NCBI GenBank assembly: GCA_034387635.1
Contig: JAOANU010000018.1
Span: forward strand, 1 to 64,000
DNA length: 64,000 nucleotides
Source of the DNA: Rhodosporidiobolus odoratus
Lineage: Eukaryota > Basidiomycota > Microbotryomycetes > Sporidiobolales > Sporidiobolaceae
Direction of reading: 5' to 3'
The notes under the pieces were generated by a model. The model was not told the DNA's origin and did no database searches. It saw nothing but the letters and a program-made list of their open reading frames with translations. A program made the translations under genes and the position numbers. The number at the start of each line of letters is the position of its first letter. Position 1 is the first letter of the stretch. Shown in pieces: positions 22,222-31,651 of this stretch.

Positions 22222-25200
22222 TCAAGCGTCCTCACCAGCTGCGCTCTGCGCCACTTCGCTCTCCCTCCTAGCCTGCACAATCCAATCACTAACCTCGCGC
22301 TTCGAGAACCCCCTCTTGTCCGCACTGCTCAACCTCTTTTCCCGACCCGCAGGAAGAGCCTTCACCTCCACCTCCACCTCCACCTCCGCCTCTTCCACCG
22401 CCGATCTCGCCAACAAAGCATCAAACAAGCTGCGCTCTTTGTCGCGCTGCGAGGGAGGGAGCCATTCGGGAAAGGTACCGCGACGGGCCTCAAGAGGCGC
22501 AGGAGCGGTGACTGAGAAAAGGAGAGTGTCGCCGGCGGATGCGCGAGTCCAGGAGGGAAGGGTGGTCCAGGTCGCTCGCATGTTGGGCGAGGTACCTCCA
22601 AGGGGAGAAGGGCGAGGAGAAGGAGAGGCGGGGAAGCGGTGAGCTCCCTCCGGGGTTCGAGGGAGAAGGTATGGGGAGTCGAAGATACCGTCGTTCAGCG
22701 GGTGCGTGGCGGGAGACGTCTGGATCGCCAACTTGTGCTTCGCGGGCGTGACAGGAGGGTTGAAACTAAAGGAGGAAAGGAAGTGGGGAGGCGAGCGAGG
22801 AGCGACGACGGGAAGAGGTGGCGCCAACAAGAGAGAAGGGACGAGTTCCGCTTGCTCGAGCGAGAGACGGCCTTTCGGGCGGGGAAGCGCCTCCGAGGTC
22901 GATATGAAAGGGATGGGTGTGAGCGACGGTCCCTCCCACGCACCGCCCGTTGCCTCGAGGTCATTCAGCAGATCATCCAGTACAAACGTCGCGAGTGAAC
23001 CGCTGGAAGGAGTCGGCGAAGAGGTTGCCTTGTTCTTGTAATAGGTATTGCCGCCAAGAGCGGCCTCCGTGAAGTCGACGCCCAGTGCAATATTCCCGGG
23101 TAAGCTCATGAGCTCGACGGAAGTGTCGGAAGTAAGAGACGAGGTGAAGGACGCGGTGGATGGGGTGGAAGCGTTGAGAGTGGTCAGACTCGACAGAGCA
23201 AGCCCAGCATCTAGAGAACGGCGGAGGTGTGCGGCGAGATCAAGGGGGGCAGGCGGAACGGCGCGAGAAGGGAAAGGTAACGAGGGTGGGGGAGGGAAAG
23301 CATCGACCGTCTCCGGCGAAATAGAATCGGCGAAAGAACGACGTCGAGAGGCTGCCTTGGCCATCGAGTACCCGTTGAACACCGAATTGCCGGCGGGAGA
23401 AACCGGCACAGGGGGACCTTCGGGCGAAGGTAGCGGGCTTTCAGGATCGTCGTGGACAGAGCGAGGAAACGAGAGGCCGCTGTGCTGCGAGTAGAGAGTC
23501 TGAGGGCGAGTGAAGGGAAGGGGGAAGTCGCTGCTAGGCGTCGAAGGAAGGAGATGACTGCCGCTGCTTAAGGTTGTCTCGGCGACGGAACCGAGACGAG
23601 AACGACGGTTGACGGCAACGGCGCGAGACACGACGGCCTGATCCGCAGAGTTGGATGTCGTTGCCAGCGAGACGCACGATGCACGGCGACGAGGCATCGA
23701 AGACACCGAAGACGCTTCTTCGTCGATGTCGGCGATGGAGATGCGGTAACTCGAGCGACGCCGACCTCGTCCCGTCGGCGGAATGACAATCTCTCCGGCC
23801 GACACTGGCGAGGTGTGTACGCTGGTTCGACGGCGGGACGAGGGGAGTTGGCGGGAAAGGGTGGGAATGGTAGAAGTGGACGCGCGACGACCGTTGGTGA
23901 CTGTAGCGGTGGGAGGTGCATGCGCAAAGCGAGAGTGGTAGGAAGACGGATGATGGATGGGTGCTCGGGAAGAAACGGGTCGTGGCGCATGAGAGGTGGC
24001 GAGAGAAGGCTGAGGGCTGACATCCATGGCGACGAAGATCTCCCTGTCTTCCGGCGCGCAAGTAAGCTCGGGCGAGGCGGCAATGTAGCCGGAAAGGTCG
24101 GGAGACGGCGGACGGTTTGTGGGAGCGGAAGCGCCGTCGAGCATGATCCAGCTCGTACGGTTCAGGTTGCGAGAATCGGCGCGAACGTCCTCCGGGGAGT
24201 TGAGGTAGATGTTGGCGAGCGCAGCCGGCGTGGTCGAGAAACGAGGAGAAAGCGCCACCATCGGCGAGGGTAATGGGGCAGCAGGCCGTCCCGGCAGCGG
24301 AATCTGTGAGTCCCATACGTCGATTGAAGCGACACTCGGCTTCCTTGCCTGCAGTGCCTTGGCCGTCAAGCCTGCGTGCGCAGCATGCGCCACCTTCTTT
24401 TCTGCCTCGCTAAGCCGCCGTGTCGTGGCCGCCGCCTCCGCCGCGTCCTTCAGGACCGAGTACCGTCCGCTGCCGATACGATGCGCTTCCACCACGACGA
24501 TAGTCGGTCTCTTCTTGGTGCCGCCCCCGCGGTTGGTATCCTTGCGGCTGAGCATACCAGCAAGCTTGCCTCGCTTGGAACCCCGCGCCGCCTGCTCAGG
24601 AGACGGTGCATGTAGGGCGTTGACCGGGGAGTGGGAGGCCGAAGAAGTAGGTGCGAGACCAGTAGAGAGACGATGGAGCTGTGAGACGGTGAGAGAGTTG
24701 CGGAACGACTCGAAGGGAGGAAGAGGGGAAGGGCCGGCGGAACTCTCGCTCCAATGCGAATGCGGACTAGGAAGGGGGGAGACGGAGCGCGAGGAAGCGG
24801 TAGGAGAGAAAGCAGACGTAGGAAGAGGCGGCGGCGACAGGGAGCGCGAGTTGCCGTACGTCAAGACTCTCAATGGGGCGGATTCGCTGCGGGAAAGGGA
24901 GGTGGAAGCGGCGGAAGGAGAGCGAGAGTGGGCAATTGCAGCATGCTTGAACTGCTCGTGAAGCGCTTCGAGCGTCTCGTGCAGGTCGAGAGGCGGCAAT
25001 ACGGGCTCATCGCGGCTGAACTTACGGCCCGCAACCCGGATGGCGAGTCCCTCGAGCGCGTCGTCTTCCTCCTCGTTCACCACTAGCCTCGGGATGCAAG
25101 CCCGTCCTTCCAGTTGAGCGACCGCCAGCAGCCTCGCCACCTCCTTCTGATCCCTCGCTGCCTCTGCCAGAAACTGCTGAGCCTCTGCTCGCTGGACCCG

Positions 25201-25362
25201 CTTGTGCTGCTTCTTACCGCGTCGAGGAAGCCAAGCCAAGGTGGGAACGGGCGGAGCGGTAAGGCACGCAGTGACGAGGTCATCTCCCTTCTTGTGCTTC
25301 GTACGGCGGAGCGAGGGGGTGCTGAGGAAGGGTGTGGAAGGAGCGGAAGCGGTTTGACCCAT
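22222..25362 (-). CDS. Hypothetical Ser/Pro-rich protein, 1,046 codons without introns
   Basis: An uninterrupted frame of 1,046 codons, unusual among intron-rich neighbours. The N-terminus MGQTASAPSTP fits an N-myristoylation signal (Gly2, Ser/Thr at position 6). It is followed by a basic stretch (RRGKKQHKRVQR) and a helical Ala/Glu/Gln segment (about residues 60-90). Then comes a conserved-looking block with ACIPRLVVNEEEDDALEGL and LHETLEALHEQFKHAA (about residues 88-140). The rest is mainly low-complexity Ser/Pro/Thr/Arg, with islands such as KKRPTIVVVEAHRIGSGRY (about 285-305), NRTSWIMLDG (about 405) and DDLLNDLEATGGAWEGPSLTPIPF (about 810-835). No catalytic signature is seen. It could be a membrane-tethered scaffold; that is speculation. 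It lies convergent to ATG4, with 266 bp between the stops. Confidence 0.75.
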   Translation of the reverse strand: MGQTASAPSTPFLSTPSLRRTKHKKGDDLVTACLTAPPVPTLAWLPRRGKKQHKRVQRAEAQQFLAEAARDQKEVARLLAVAQLEGRACIPRLVVNEEEDDALEGLAIRVAGRKFSRDEPVLPPLDLHETLEALHEQFKHAAIAHSRSPSAASTSLSRSESAPLRVLTYGNSRSLSPPPLPTSAFSPTASSRSVSPLPSPHSHWSESSAGPSPLPPFESFRNSLTVSQLHRLSTGLAPTSSASHSPVNALHAPSPEQAARGSKRGKLAGMLSRKDTNRGGGTKKRPTIVVVEAHRIGSGRYSVLKDAAEAAATTRRLSEAEKKVAHAAHAGLTAKALQARKPSVASIDVWDSQIPLPGRPAAPLPSPMVALSPRFSTTPAALANIYLNSPEDVRADSRNLNRTSWIMLDGASAPTNRPPSPDLSGYIAASPELTCAPEDREIFVAMDVSPQPSLATSHAPRPVSSRAPIHHPSSYHSRFAHAPPTATVTNGRRASTSTIPTLSRQLPSSRRRTSVHTSPVSAGEIVIPPTGRGRRRSSYRISIADIDEEASSVSSMPRRRASCVSLATTSNSADQAVVSRAVAVNRRSRLGSVAETTLSSGSHLLPSTPSSDFPLPFTRPQTLYSQHSGLSFPRSVHDDPESPLPSPEGPPVPVSPAGNSVFNGYSMAKAASRRRSFADSISPETVDAFPPPPSLPFPSRAVPPAPLDLAAHLRRSLDAGLALSSLTTLNASTPSTASFTSSLTSDTSVELMSLPGNIALGVDFTEAALGGNTYYKNKATSSPTPSSGSLATFVLDDLLNDLEATGGAWEGPSLTPIPFISTSEALPRPKGRLSLEQAELVPSLLLAPPLPVVAPRSPPHFLSSFSFNPPVTPAKHKLAIQTSPATHPLNDGIFDSPYLLPRTPEGAHRFPASPSPRPSPLGGTSPNMRATWTTLPSWTRASAGDTLLFSVTAPAPLEARRGTFPEWLPPSQRDKERSLFDALLARSAVEEAEVEVEVEVKALPAGREKRLSSADKRGFSKREVSDWIVQARRESEVAQSAAGEDA

Positions 25363-26491
25363 AGTCTACGAAGAAAAGCGAATCAGCTTGAGCTGCCGCA
25401 TATAACCTGAGGAGGAAGGCGCACCTGGGATGCAGCAGTACAGTGTGTGGAAGCTGAAGAAGCGAGAGAAGCACACAATCGAGGGTGTTCTGCGAGCCGG
25501 AGAGAATGAGCGGAACGCAGCAGCAGAAAAGAAGAAAAGGACGAACAAGGGCGATTGACCAAACAGGCGTCCGGTACATCAAAGTGGGGAGTTGTGGACC
25601 TCAGAGACGAGCCTCGTCCAGTTGCTAGCGCTGAACAGTAAGGTGTAGGGTGTAAAGACCGATCAATTCGATGAATTGGCGCAGGAGAAGCAAAAGGCGA
25701 ATCGACAGGCAAGGTAGACGACCGGCGTCAAGAGGGGAGGAGGCGGAGGTCAAGAGTGATCAGACCCAGTGTGCGTGCATGCCGACCCATCCGAGGCAGG
25801 GTGAAGACAAGGCCACCGCATGTGGATCCGGGCAAAGGTGTGTTCGGGTTAGTTTGAAGCCATTCAAGGGATCGCTGCTTGAGGAAGCTAGTCTAGGTTG
25901 GTGTCGGGTAGCACGCTGTGACTGCAGTTGCCTGGTCTGGACATTCAATGAGACGGATCGAGGAGGCGAGTGAGCGATTGAAGAAATTGTTGGCTGCTTT
26001 CGGAAGGAGAAGTTGGTCCGGGTCTCATCCGACTGCTTTGTTCCACCGCACCTGCTTATAGGCTATATGCCACGCTACCATGGACGTCCTCGGGCGTGCA
26101 AGTCTCCGAGCAGCACACGACGTCGCGTGGTGAGGAAGAGTGCTTTCCCTTTCCTTTTCTTTTCTTTCTCTGCCTCTACCGCCCGTCGATCGTCGCCTAA
26201 CCCTCTACTCCTGGTGCACATCAACCTCAATGAATCCTATCCGAGTCCCAAAGAGGAGAACCCTGGAAGCCGAAAAAGGGCTCGGGCAAACCGCGAAGGA
26301 ATAAGCACAAAACAGACCAGCGTCGCAAGATGTCGATGCCAGCAGCCTCCCAAAGATGCCAAGAAGGGAGAAGCGGAAACTGTTGTGCTGTGTTGGGCTA
26401 CCACGCTGGGCGACAGCCATCCTACTGCAAGTATTTGGTCGACGCTGCCTTTTGCCCCTTCTCGCCGCCTGTTCTTCATGCTATTGGACCC
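25363..26491. other. Intergenic region between the 1,046-codon ORF and RPC34
   Basis: 1.13 kb upstream of one minus-strand gene and downstream of another. It should contain the promoter and 5' UTR of the former. The overlapping frames in all phases here carry no family motif and I call none of them. Confidence 0.4.
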
Positions 26492-28759
26492 TCAGAAGTC
26501 GACCCAGTTGGCAAAGTACGGGCAGTCAACGGGGTTGATAGGCGCGATGCCGGTTCCGACGGCACCTTTCATCTCACCCCACTTGGCGAGGGAGACACCG
26601 ATGGCGGCACCTGCGAGAGAGACACAATGACGGTCACGGTCAGAGCAAGTCCTAGCCAGGCGTACCGAAGCCGCACATCGTGTGTATGGAGAGGAGCGAA
26701 TGCAGACGCACCCGCACCGCCCAACATGCCAACCCCCTGAATACCTCCCTCCAGCTCCAGAGCAATCGACGTCTTCGGCGCCCCTCCATTCTCGGCGCCC
26801 ATCCTGCCGGAAGCCGACGCGACCTGCGGCGGTCTCTTATATGCCAACGCGCGATCACGGGGCGGTTCGGCGCAAAACTCCTCGACGGGGCAACGACCGC
26901 AAGGCATGTCGGTCCAGCCGATAACGGGGTGGTAAGGGCGAATGATGCGGTAGACGTATTGTGAAGCTGAGGCGGGAGCGGCGGGTTCGTCTTCGTCGAG
27001 ATCGAGGGCGAGCTTTTTCGGTGAACCGGCGGTGGACGATCCGGCGCCGTTTTCTGCATCCGAACCTTCCTCGTCGGAAGAAGACCGCTTGACCTTCTTC
27101 TTCCTGTTCTTCCTCTTCTTCTTCCCACCGTCTGACTCGTCCTCTGAGTCGTCATCACTCCCGGCCCTCTTCTTCTTCTTCTTTTTCCGCTTACTCGACT
27201 TCTCCTCGTCCGACTCTTCCTTCTCCGTTTCCCCCTCCGCATCCACATCGTCGTCGTCCGAGTCAAACTTGAGGCGTTTCTTTTTGGCCTTGCCGCTCGC
27301 CGAGCGTTTACTGCTCTTTTTGCTCTTCTTTGAGCGCCGATCGTCCTCCGACTCTGAAGACTCGTCGCTCGAGTCTGATTTTTTCCTCTTGCCCTTCGAC
27401 GACGCCTTGCCCTTCCCTTTGCCCTTGGCTGACTTGCCATTCGCCTTCGCAGTCGAGCCGCCGAACTCGTCATCCTCTTCGCGCCTGACAAACACCTTCT
27501 CGACAACCCCGTCGTAAACCATCAAGTCGAGCAGAGCTTCGACGTGTTCGGGAAGAAGCTCGACAACTGCGACTTCGAGACTGACGATGTAGTCTAGGAC
27601 GTCTTGGACGCTCGGGAGGAAGGGAGTAGCTGAAACAGGGTAGATGGGGCGGAACTTCTGGGGTCCGGAGGAAGAAGGATCGCTGATTTGGGTAGAGGGC
27701 GGGATGGACTGTTCAGGCGTGGGCGTCGTGGAAGATTTCAGGAGGGGGGGATCAGCCATCGGATCCAATCGGAGGACAGGAGCGTGCAGGGAACCCAGCA
27801 TAGAAAAGTGAAAATTCGCAGGTGAACAGCGGGGGACGCACCTTGCTCTTCAAGAACTTCTCCGCAATCTTCTTCAGCTGTTCTACAAGCTCGACATCCA
27901 GCTCATTATCCGTGAACCACGGGCCACCCGTCAATTCTACCGAAGGCTGAATACCGGCGAGCATGTAGATTTTGCGTGTCGGAGTCTGTGGGAAGAGCAA
28001 GCGATGGGTCTCAGTATCGGTAATCAAAGGAGAGGGAGACCGATGGTCGTTACGTACCTTGACAGACTTGACCGTCTTAATAGCTTTCCTTCCCTCGAGC
28101 ATTTTCAGCGCCTTTGTAATAGTCGCGCGAGGAAGGCCAGTCTGAGTCGTAAGCGTCTTCGTCCAGATACCTGCGGCAAGATGATGAGTCGTGTCGCGAG
28201 TGCGTGGGTGGAGACCGCAGCACGCACCTATGTTGCCCGCTTCCTTGATCCGGTCGAGCACCAATTTTTCCTCGCTGTCCATCGAGCCCATGCTGCATTT
28301 GGACCCAGGCATCAGCGTGGCCTGTTGCGCGCGATATAGTGGCGGGAACGTACGCCTTTGCCTCCTCCTTTGCCAAGAACCTGAACAGAATGCTCCCACT
28401 CGCGGTTTTCAGCATCTGAATGAGGTTCTGCTCGTCTCCTCCCAACCCAGTCGTCAGCGCCCCATCGCCCATATGTAAAAGTAGAGCTACGTACCTTGCG
28501 CAATAGCGAGTTTACTGCATCCTGAGTTGCTGGAGTGATGGCCAAACCGCACGCGGCGAAGAGTTCCTGCTGTCCGATTTCCTGCGAGAAGGGAAGGGCA
28601 AATCAGCTAAGCGCAATGACACAACGGCATGAACTGGGCAGAGCGTGTACGTACTCCCTTCGGCGCGTTCAATCCAGCGTCGAGGAGCTTCTTCTCTGTC
28701 GGAGTGAGTTTCTTGCCTGCAGCGGCAGCAGCGCCAGAGGTAGATGCTCGGGGCGGCAT
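26492..28759 (-). CDS. RPC34: DNA-directed RNA polymerase III subunit RPC6 (C34)
   Basis: The Pol III-specific winged-helix subunit of the C82/C34/C31 trimer, needed for initiation and open-complex formation at tRNA and 5S genes. ATG 28759 begins MPPRASTSGAAAA; then come winged-helix segments LTPTEKKLLDAGL, NLIQMLKTASGSILFRFL, LVLDRIKEAGNIG, IWTKTLTTQTGLPRATITK, ALKMLEGRKAIKTVKSVK and KIYMLAGIQPSVELTGGPW. A third winged-helix region (LEVAVVELLPEHVEALLDLM) precedes YVYRIIRPYHPVIGW. The C-terminus, CGRCPVEEFC then INPVDCPYFANWVDF after a last intron, matches the Fe-S cluster cysteines of the family. Between about 27000 and 27440 lies a roughly 150-residue insertion of alternating Lys/Arg and Asp/Glu/Ser runs, not found in typical RPC6. 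At least seven exons are present; internal borders are approximate. Confidence 0.92.
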
Positions 28760-28902
28760 CCTATCCTATCCACCTATGCCCTGAGGGTACACACAGTCCA
28801 GCCAGAGAAGAGCGAGTCAAGAGAAGCAACGCAACCCGAGAACTTTCTGAAGCAAGTTGAGGGTTAACTTTCTACCTCTGCACCCTCTTGTATTGGCTTA
28901 AG
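28760..28902. promoter_or_regulatory. Shared divergent promoter, RPC34 / PSMG4-like
   Basis: Only 143 bp lie between the two start codons, so initiation signals for both genes must be within it or overlap the coding ends. Confidence 0.55.
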
Positions 28903-29460
28903 ATGACTGCAGTACAGCCTCATATTACCACTCAGACCCTCCTGCTTGACTTGCCCGCCCTTGACCCTGCGATTCAGCATCCTCTCTTCGCTCAGCTGTC
29001 CCTCCTCGCACCAGGAGATGCGAGTACAGTCATGCTCGCGATAGGGGGAGCACCACTACCCTTTGCCATGGCCAGGGACTCGAGCGTCGCAATGACTGTA
29101 CGCAACTCGCCCCTGCCTCACCCCACCGCGAATCCGATTGATCCCGTCTTTTTTTTCCTTTTTCTATTCTTCAGCGACCTGGCGCACCGCCTTCAGCCAC
29201 CAGTCTCAGCAAATCCAACTCGGCCTCCCTAGCACTCTCAACTCGCCTGTGTACGCGCTATTCTGTACTCCCCGACGAACAAGACTCTCAGCGCCTTTTC
29301 TTCTTCCGCAGCGAAACGATACAACCGCCAAATCTTCCTTTCCCTCGACCTCTCGTCGCTTGGAGAGGGCGCAGTCGGCTCAACGGATCGAGCAGCCGTA
29401 CCCATGGAGCGGGCACTCATAGTCGAGCTGGATAAAGTGCTCGGCCGGAAGAAGCCGTGA
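28903..29460 (+). CDS. Proteasome assembly chaperone 4-like protein (PSMG4/Poc4 family)
   Basis: Probable subunit of the PAC3-PAC4 (Poc3-Poc4) heterodimer that helps assemble the 20S proteasome alpha ring. Three exons in phase (28903-29097, 29175-29250, 29312-29460) encode 139 residues, close to the roughly 120-150 of the family. The pattern fits: a beta-rich N-terminal half (TLLLDLPALD, VMLAIGG), an ARDSSVAM strand, a central Ser-rich loop ending LALSTRLSKRYNRQIFLSLDL, and a C-terminal helix MERALIVELDKVLG. The last part aligns well with the 'RLARKTNKQVFVSYNL' region typical of PSMG4. Identity is inferred from these short patterns and could not be confirmed by a profile search. Confidence 0.65.
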
Positions 29461-29863
29461 GCAAGAAAAGGTGTGTCTTCCTTGCTTGCCACCGCCGAGG
29501 CAAGGCATGCCCGGTAGCGCGCACAGAGTATTTACCGTGCTGAGCTCCTCACCGCCTTCTTCACCGCGCGCGCAGATCATTGAGCAGTCAATCGCGACCC
29601 ACGTCGTTCGATGTCGCCGTGCCCTTGTTTCAGTCCTACCCTGTTATACTCTGGCAGCCCAGCTATTCCCGCGCTCTCTCTCTCTGTGCGTTTTGCTGCC
29701 ATGACGCCAAAAGAGAGGAAAGGGTATCTATGGCAAGCTCGATCGAAATCGCTGCGTCTCCTCTTAGTAGTGAAGAGACCAAAAGTCTGTAACGAGGCCC
29801 TCCAGACCTCGGCCACTCTCATGCTCTGGAGGCTCCCTATCCCTGCCGCCTGCGCTTCTCTGA
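29461..29863. other. Convergent 3' intergenic region
   Basis: 403 bp between the stop codons of the convergent PSMG4-like and PRA1 genes. No gene seen. Confidence 0.5.
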
Positions 29864-31013
29864 TCAGACAGTCTGTACGCTACTGTACTCTGACTCTACT
29901 CCAGGTTCGAGGATGGCGGCGTGACCCAAGATGAGAACGGAGGAAGAGCCGACGAGCCAGAAGAAGGCGGCGAGGGGTGCTGAATTCGTGGAGGGTAGCC
30001 GAAGAACTGTATCAGCAGGTATGCAGGCAGTGTGGGAACCGAAGAGCGGGCAGCGCACCTGCGAACCACAGAATGGGCAAGCCGATACCGAACAGGCCGT
30101 AGTACATGTGCTTTGGTTCGACGGTCGTATTGCCGAACTGCACGGGCTCAGGGATGAAGCGCTGGATCCCGACAAAACCCTGCAGAACTCAATGGGTCAG
30201 AGAGAAGGACATATACAGAGAAGAGACGGAAACATACGCCGACGAGGAACGCCATAGCAATCAGCAGTAACGGGTTGGTGAGGAGGGAGTAGACGGCGAG
30301 GAGGAGGACGACTGTGCCAGCATCGGGAAAACAGGTTATTTGGGAAGGTCACGTAGAGAAGGAGAAAGCGAAGGACAAACGGAAGATGTAGTTTCCCGAG
30401 AAGTAGTTGACGTTGTACCTGCGTGAGAGACGGCTTAGCTTCTCGAACCAACGGACATTGCTAGTGTACAGGGTCATACTTGATTCGGGAAGTCGCGACC
30501 TGTGCAGACGAGAAAGGTCAATATCGCCACTTCGTGGTGGAAGCGCCACACATCCACGTCTCCAGCCTGGCCTCGCGCAGGCCAGAGACGCCGTATGTGT
30601 ACTTCGACAGAGAGGAAGCGGGCGTACCCCCATGTCTGCCGGTCGCGAGACTCGCTGCAGATTTCCAGCCTGCCATCAGCCGATCAGCTCCTTCAAGGTT
30701 CCGTGACTACGTACCTGCATGTCGAAGAACTGTATAGCACAAAGCAAGAAAGTGCGAGAGGCCAGAGGGTCAGCTATTCTGCGGCGAGAACCTCCCCACA
30801 TAGCAGCATGAAGGACAATGAGCAGACGCACCTCTTGAGGGGGTCGTAGCGTCTGCATCCGAGTCTGCTACGGTGTCGCGCGCACAGTATACAACGCTTG
30901 TTCAGATACAGTTGTTCCTGTGAAGGTGGAGCTGCGTGTGAGGGAAAGGGGAGACGCACGCGGAAGTTCTCGAGTTGACCGGGAATGCGTTCCATCAGGG
31001 ATTGTCCTTCCAT
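29864..31013 (-). CDS. PRA1/Yip3 family prenylated Rab acceptor
   Basis: A small Golgi/ER membrane protein that binds prenylated Rab GTPases. Eight coding exons (31013-30960, 30864-30832, 30729-30715, 30499-30480, 30418-30381, 30311-30238, 30179-30059, 30006-29864) total 498 nt, 165 residues, in phase throughout. Exons 3 and 4 are only 15 and 20 nt. Family features: TLRPPQEFFDMQ, SRIKYNVNYFSGNYI before the first hydrophobic hairpin, VLLLAVYSLLTNPLLLIAMA with the conserved TNP, FVGIQRF, then the second hairpin AAFFWLVGSSSVLILGHA and the tail EPGVESEY that closes most PRA1 proteins. The start is the first ATG and gives a short cytosolic N-terminus MEGQSLMERIPGQ. Confidence 0.88.
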
Positions 31014-31079
31014 TTTGTTCAGTCTCGTGGTCTAAGCGGGCGGTAGCAGGTAAGAGATGGGAGAAAGGGAAAGTGAGAT

Positions 31080-31569
31080 ATGGTGATGAAGCGGCTTGCA
31101 CCAAAACAACCGCGTTCTGCTCCGTCAAGTGGCCTATACAAGCTGTTGTCGCCTTTCATGGGCCTCTCTCGCTGCCATGAGGTCCCTCCAGCACCGTCTG
31201 CAGCTATTGCCGCCGTCCTCTCGTCGCTCAACTCGTCACCGAGCATCGATCGCAGGGCTCTCACACTGCTCGCACAGGCTGTCAAGGTGCCAATGAGACT
31301 ACGTCTCAACCATCGTCTATACGTTGTCCAACAGCCCGACTTGAGCCCCGCCTCGCTCGAACCCTTTTTCGTGTCCTCCTGTCGCAGCTTCCTTCAAGCT
31401 GCCAAAGTTAGTCGCCCTTTTCTTGCCTCCTCTTCAGCACCCGCTCCCTCGTGGCTAGGTCCCCTCTGAGCGGTGCTTCTGGCTGCAAAGTAACGTGAGA
31501 GGCGCTGCTGAGGCGCTGCTACCTTCCTCATACCCGTCGTGCCTCCGTTGACAGGAGCTGCTACAGTAA
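31080..31569 (+). CDS. Small uncertain gene, possible 97-residue protein
   Basis: A low-confidence three-exon model. Exon 31080-31286 ends AQAVK at a GTGCCA donor. Exon 31335-31406 (PDLSPASLEPFFVSSCRSF to AAK) ends at GTTAGT. A last exon, 31555-31569, codes ELLQ plus a stop. Both joins are phase 0, and the joined C-terminus (LLAQAVK-PDLSPASLEPFF) looks like a normal amphipathic protein, which is why I list it. I do not recognise the family. The start could also be the Met at 31158. It would lie only 66 bp from the divergent PRA1 start and just upstream of the acyltransferase. Confidence 0.35.
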
Positions 31570-31651
31570 CCCCGGTATCCCGAGCACCACTTGTCCTCTG
31601 CCTACTACTCACTACCATACGGTAGCCCTCTGGCTAACCACACTGCTGACC

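Noticed and set aside
26013..26630. 205-codon plus-strand frame
   Set aside because: Overlaps the conserved C-terminal exon of RPC34 on the other strand and has no recognisable domain.
27032..27517. Phe/Ser-rich plus-strand frame
   Set aside because: Antisense of the Lys/Asp/Glu/Ser insertion in RPC34; poly-Phe/Ser is the expected mirror of AAG/GAA-rich coding.
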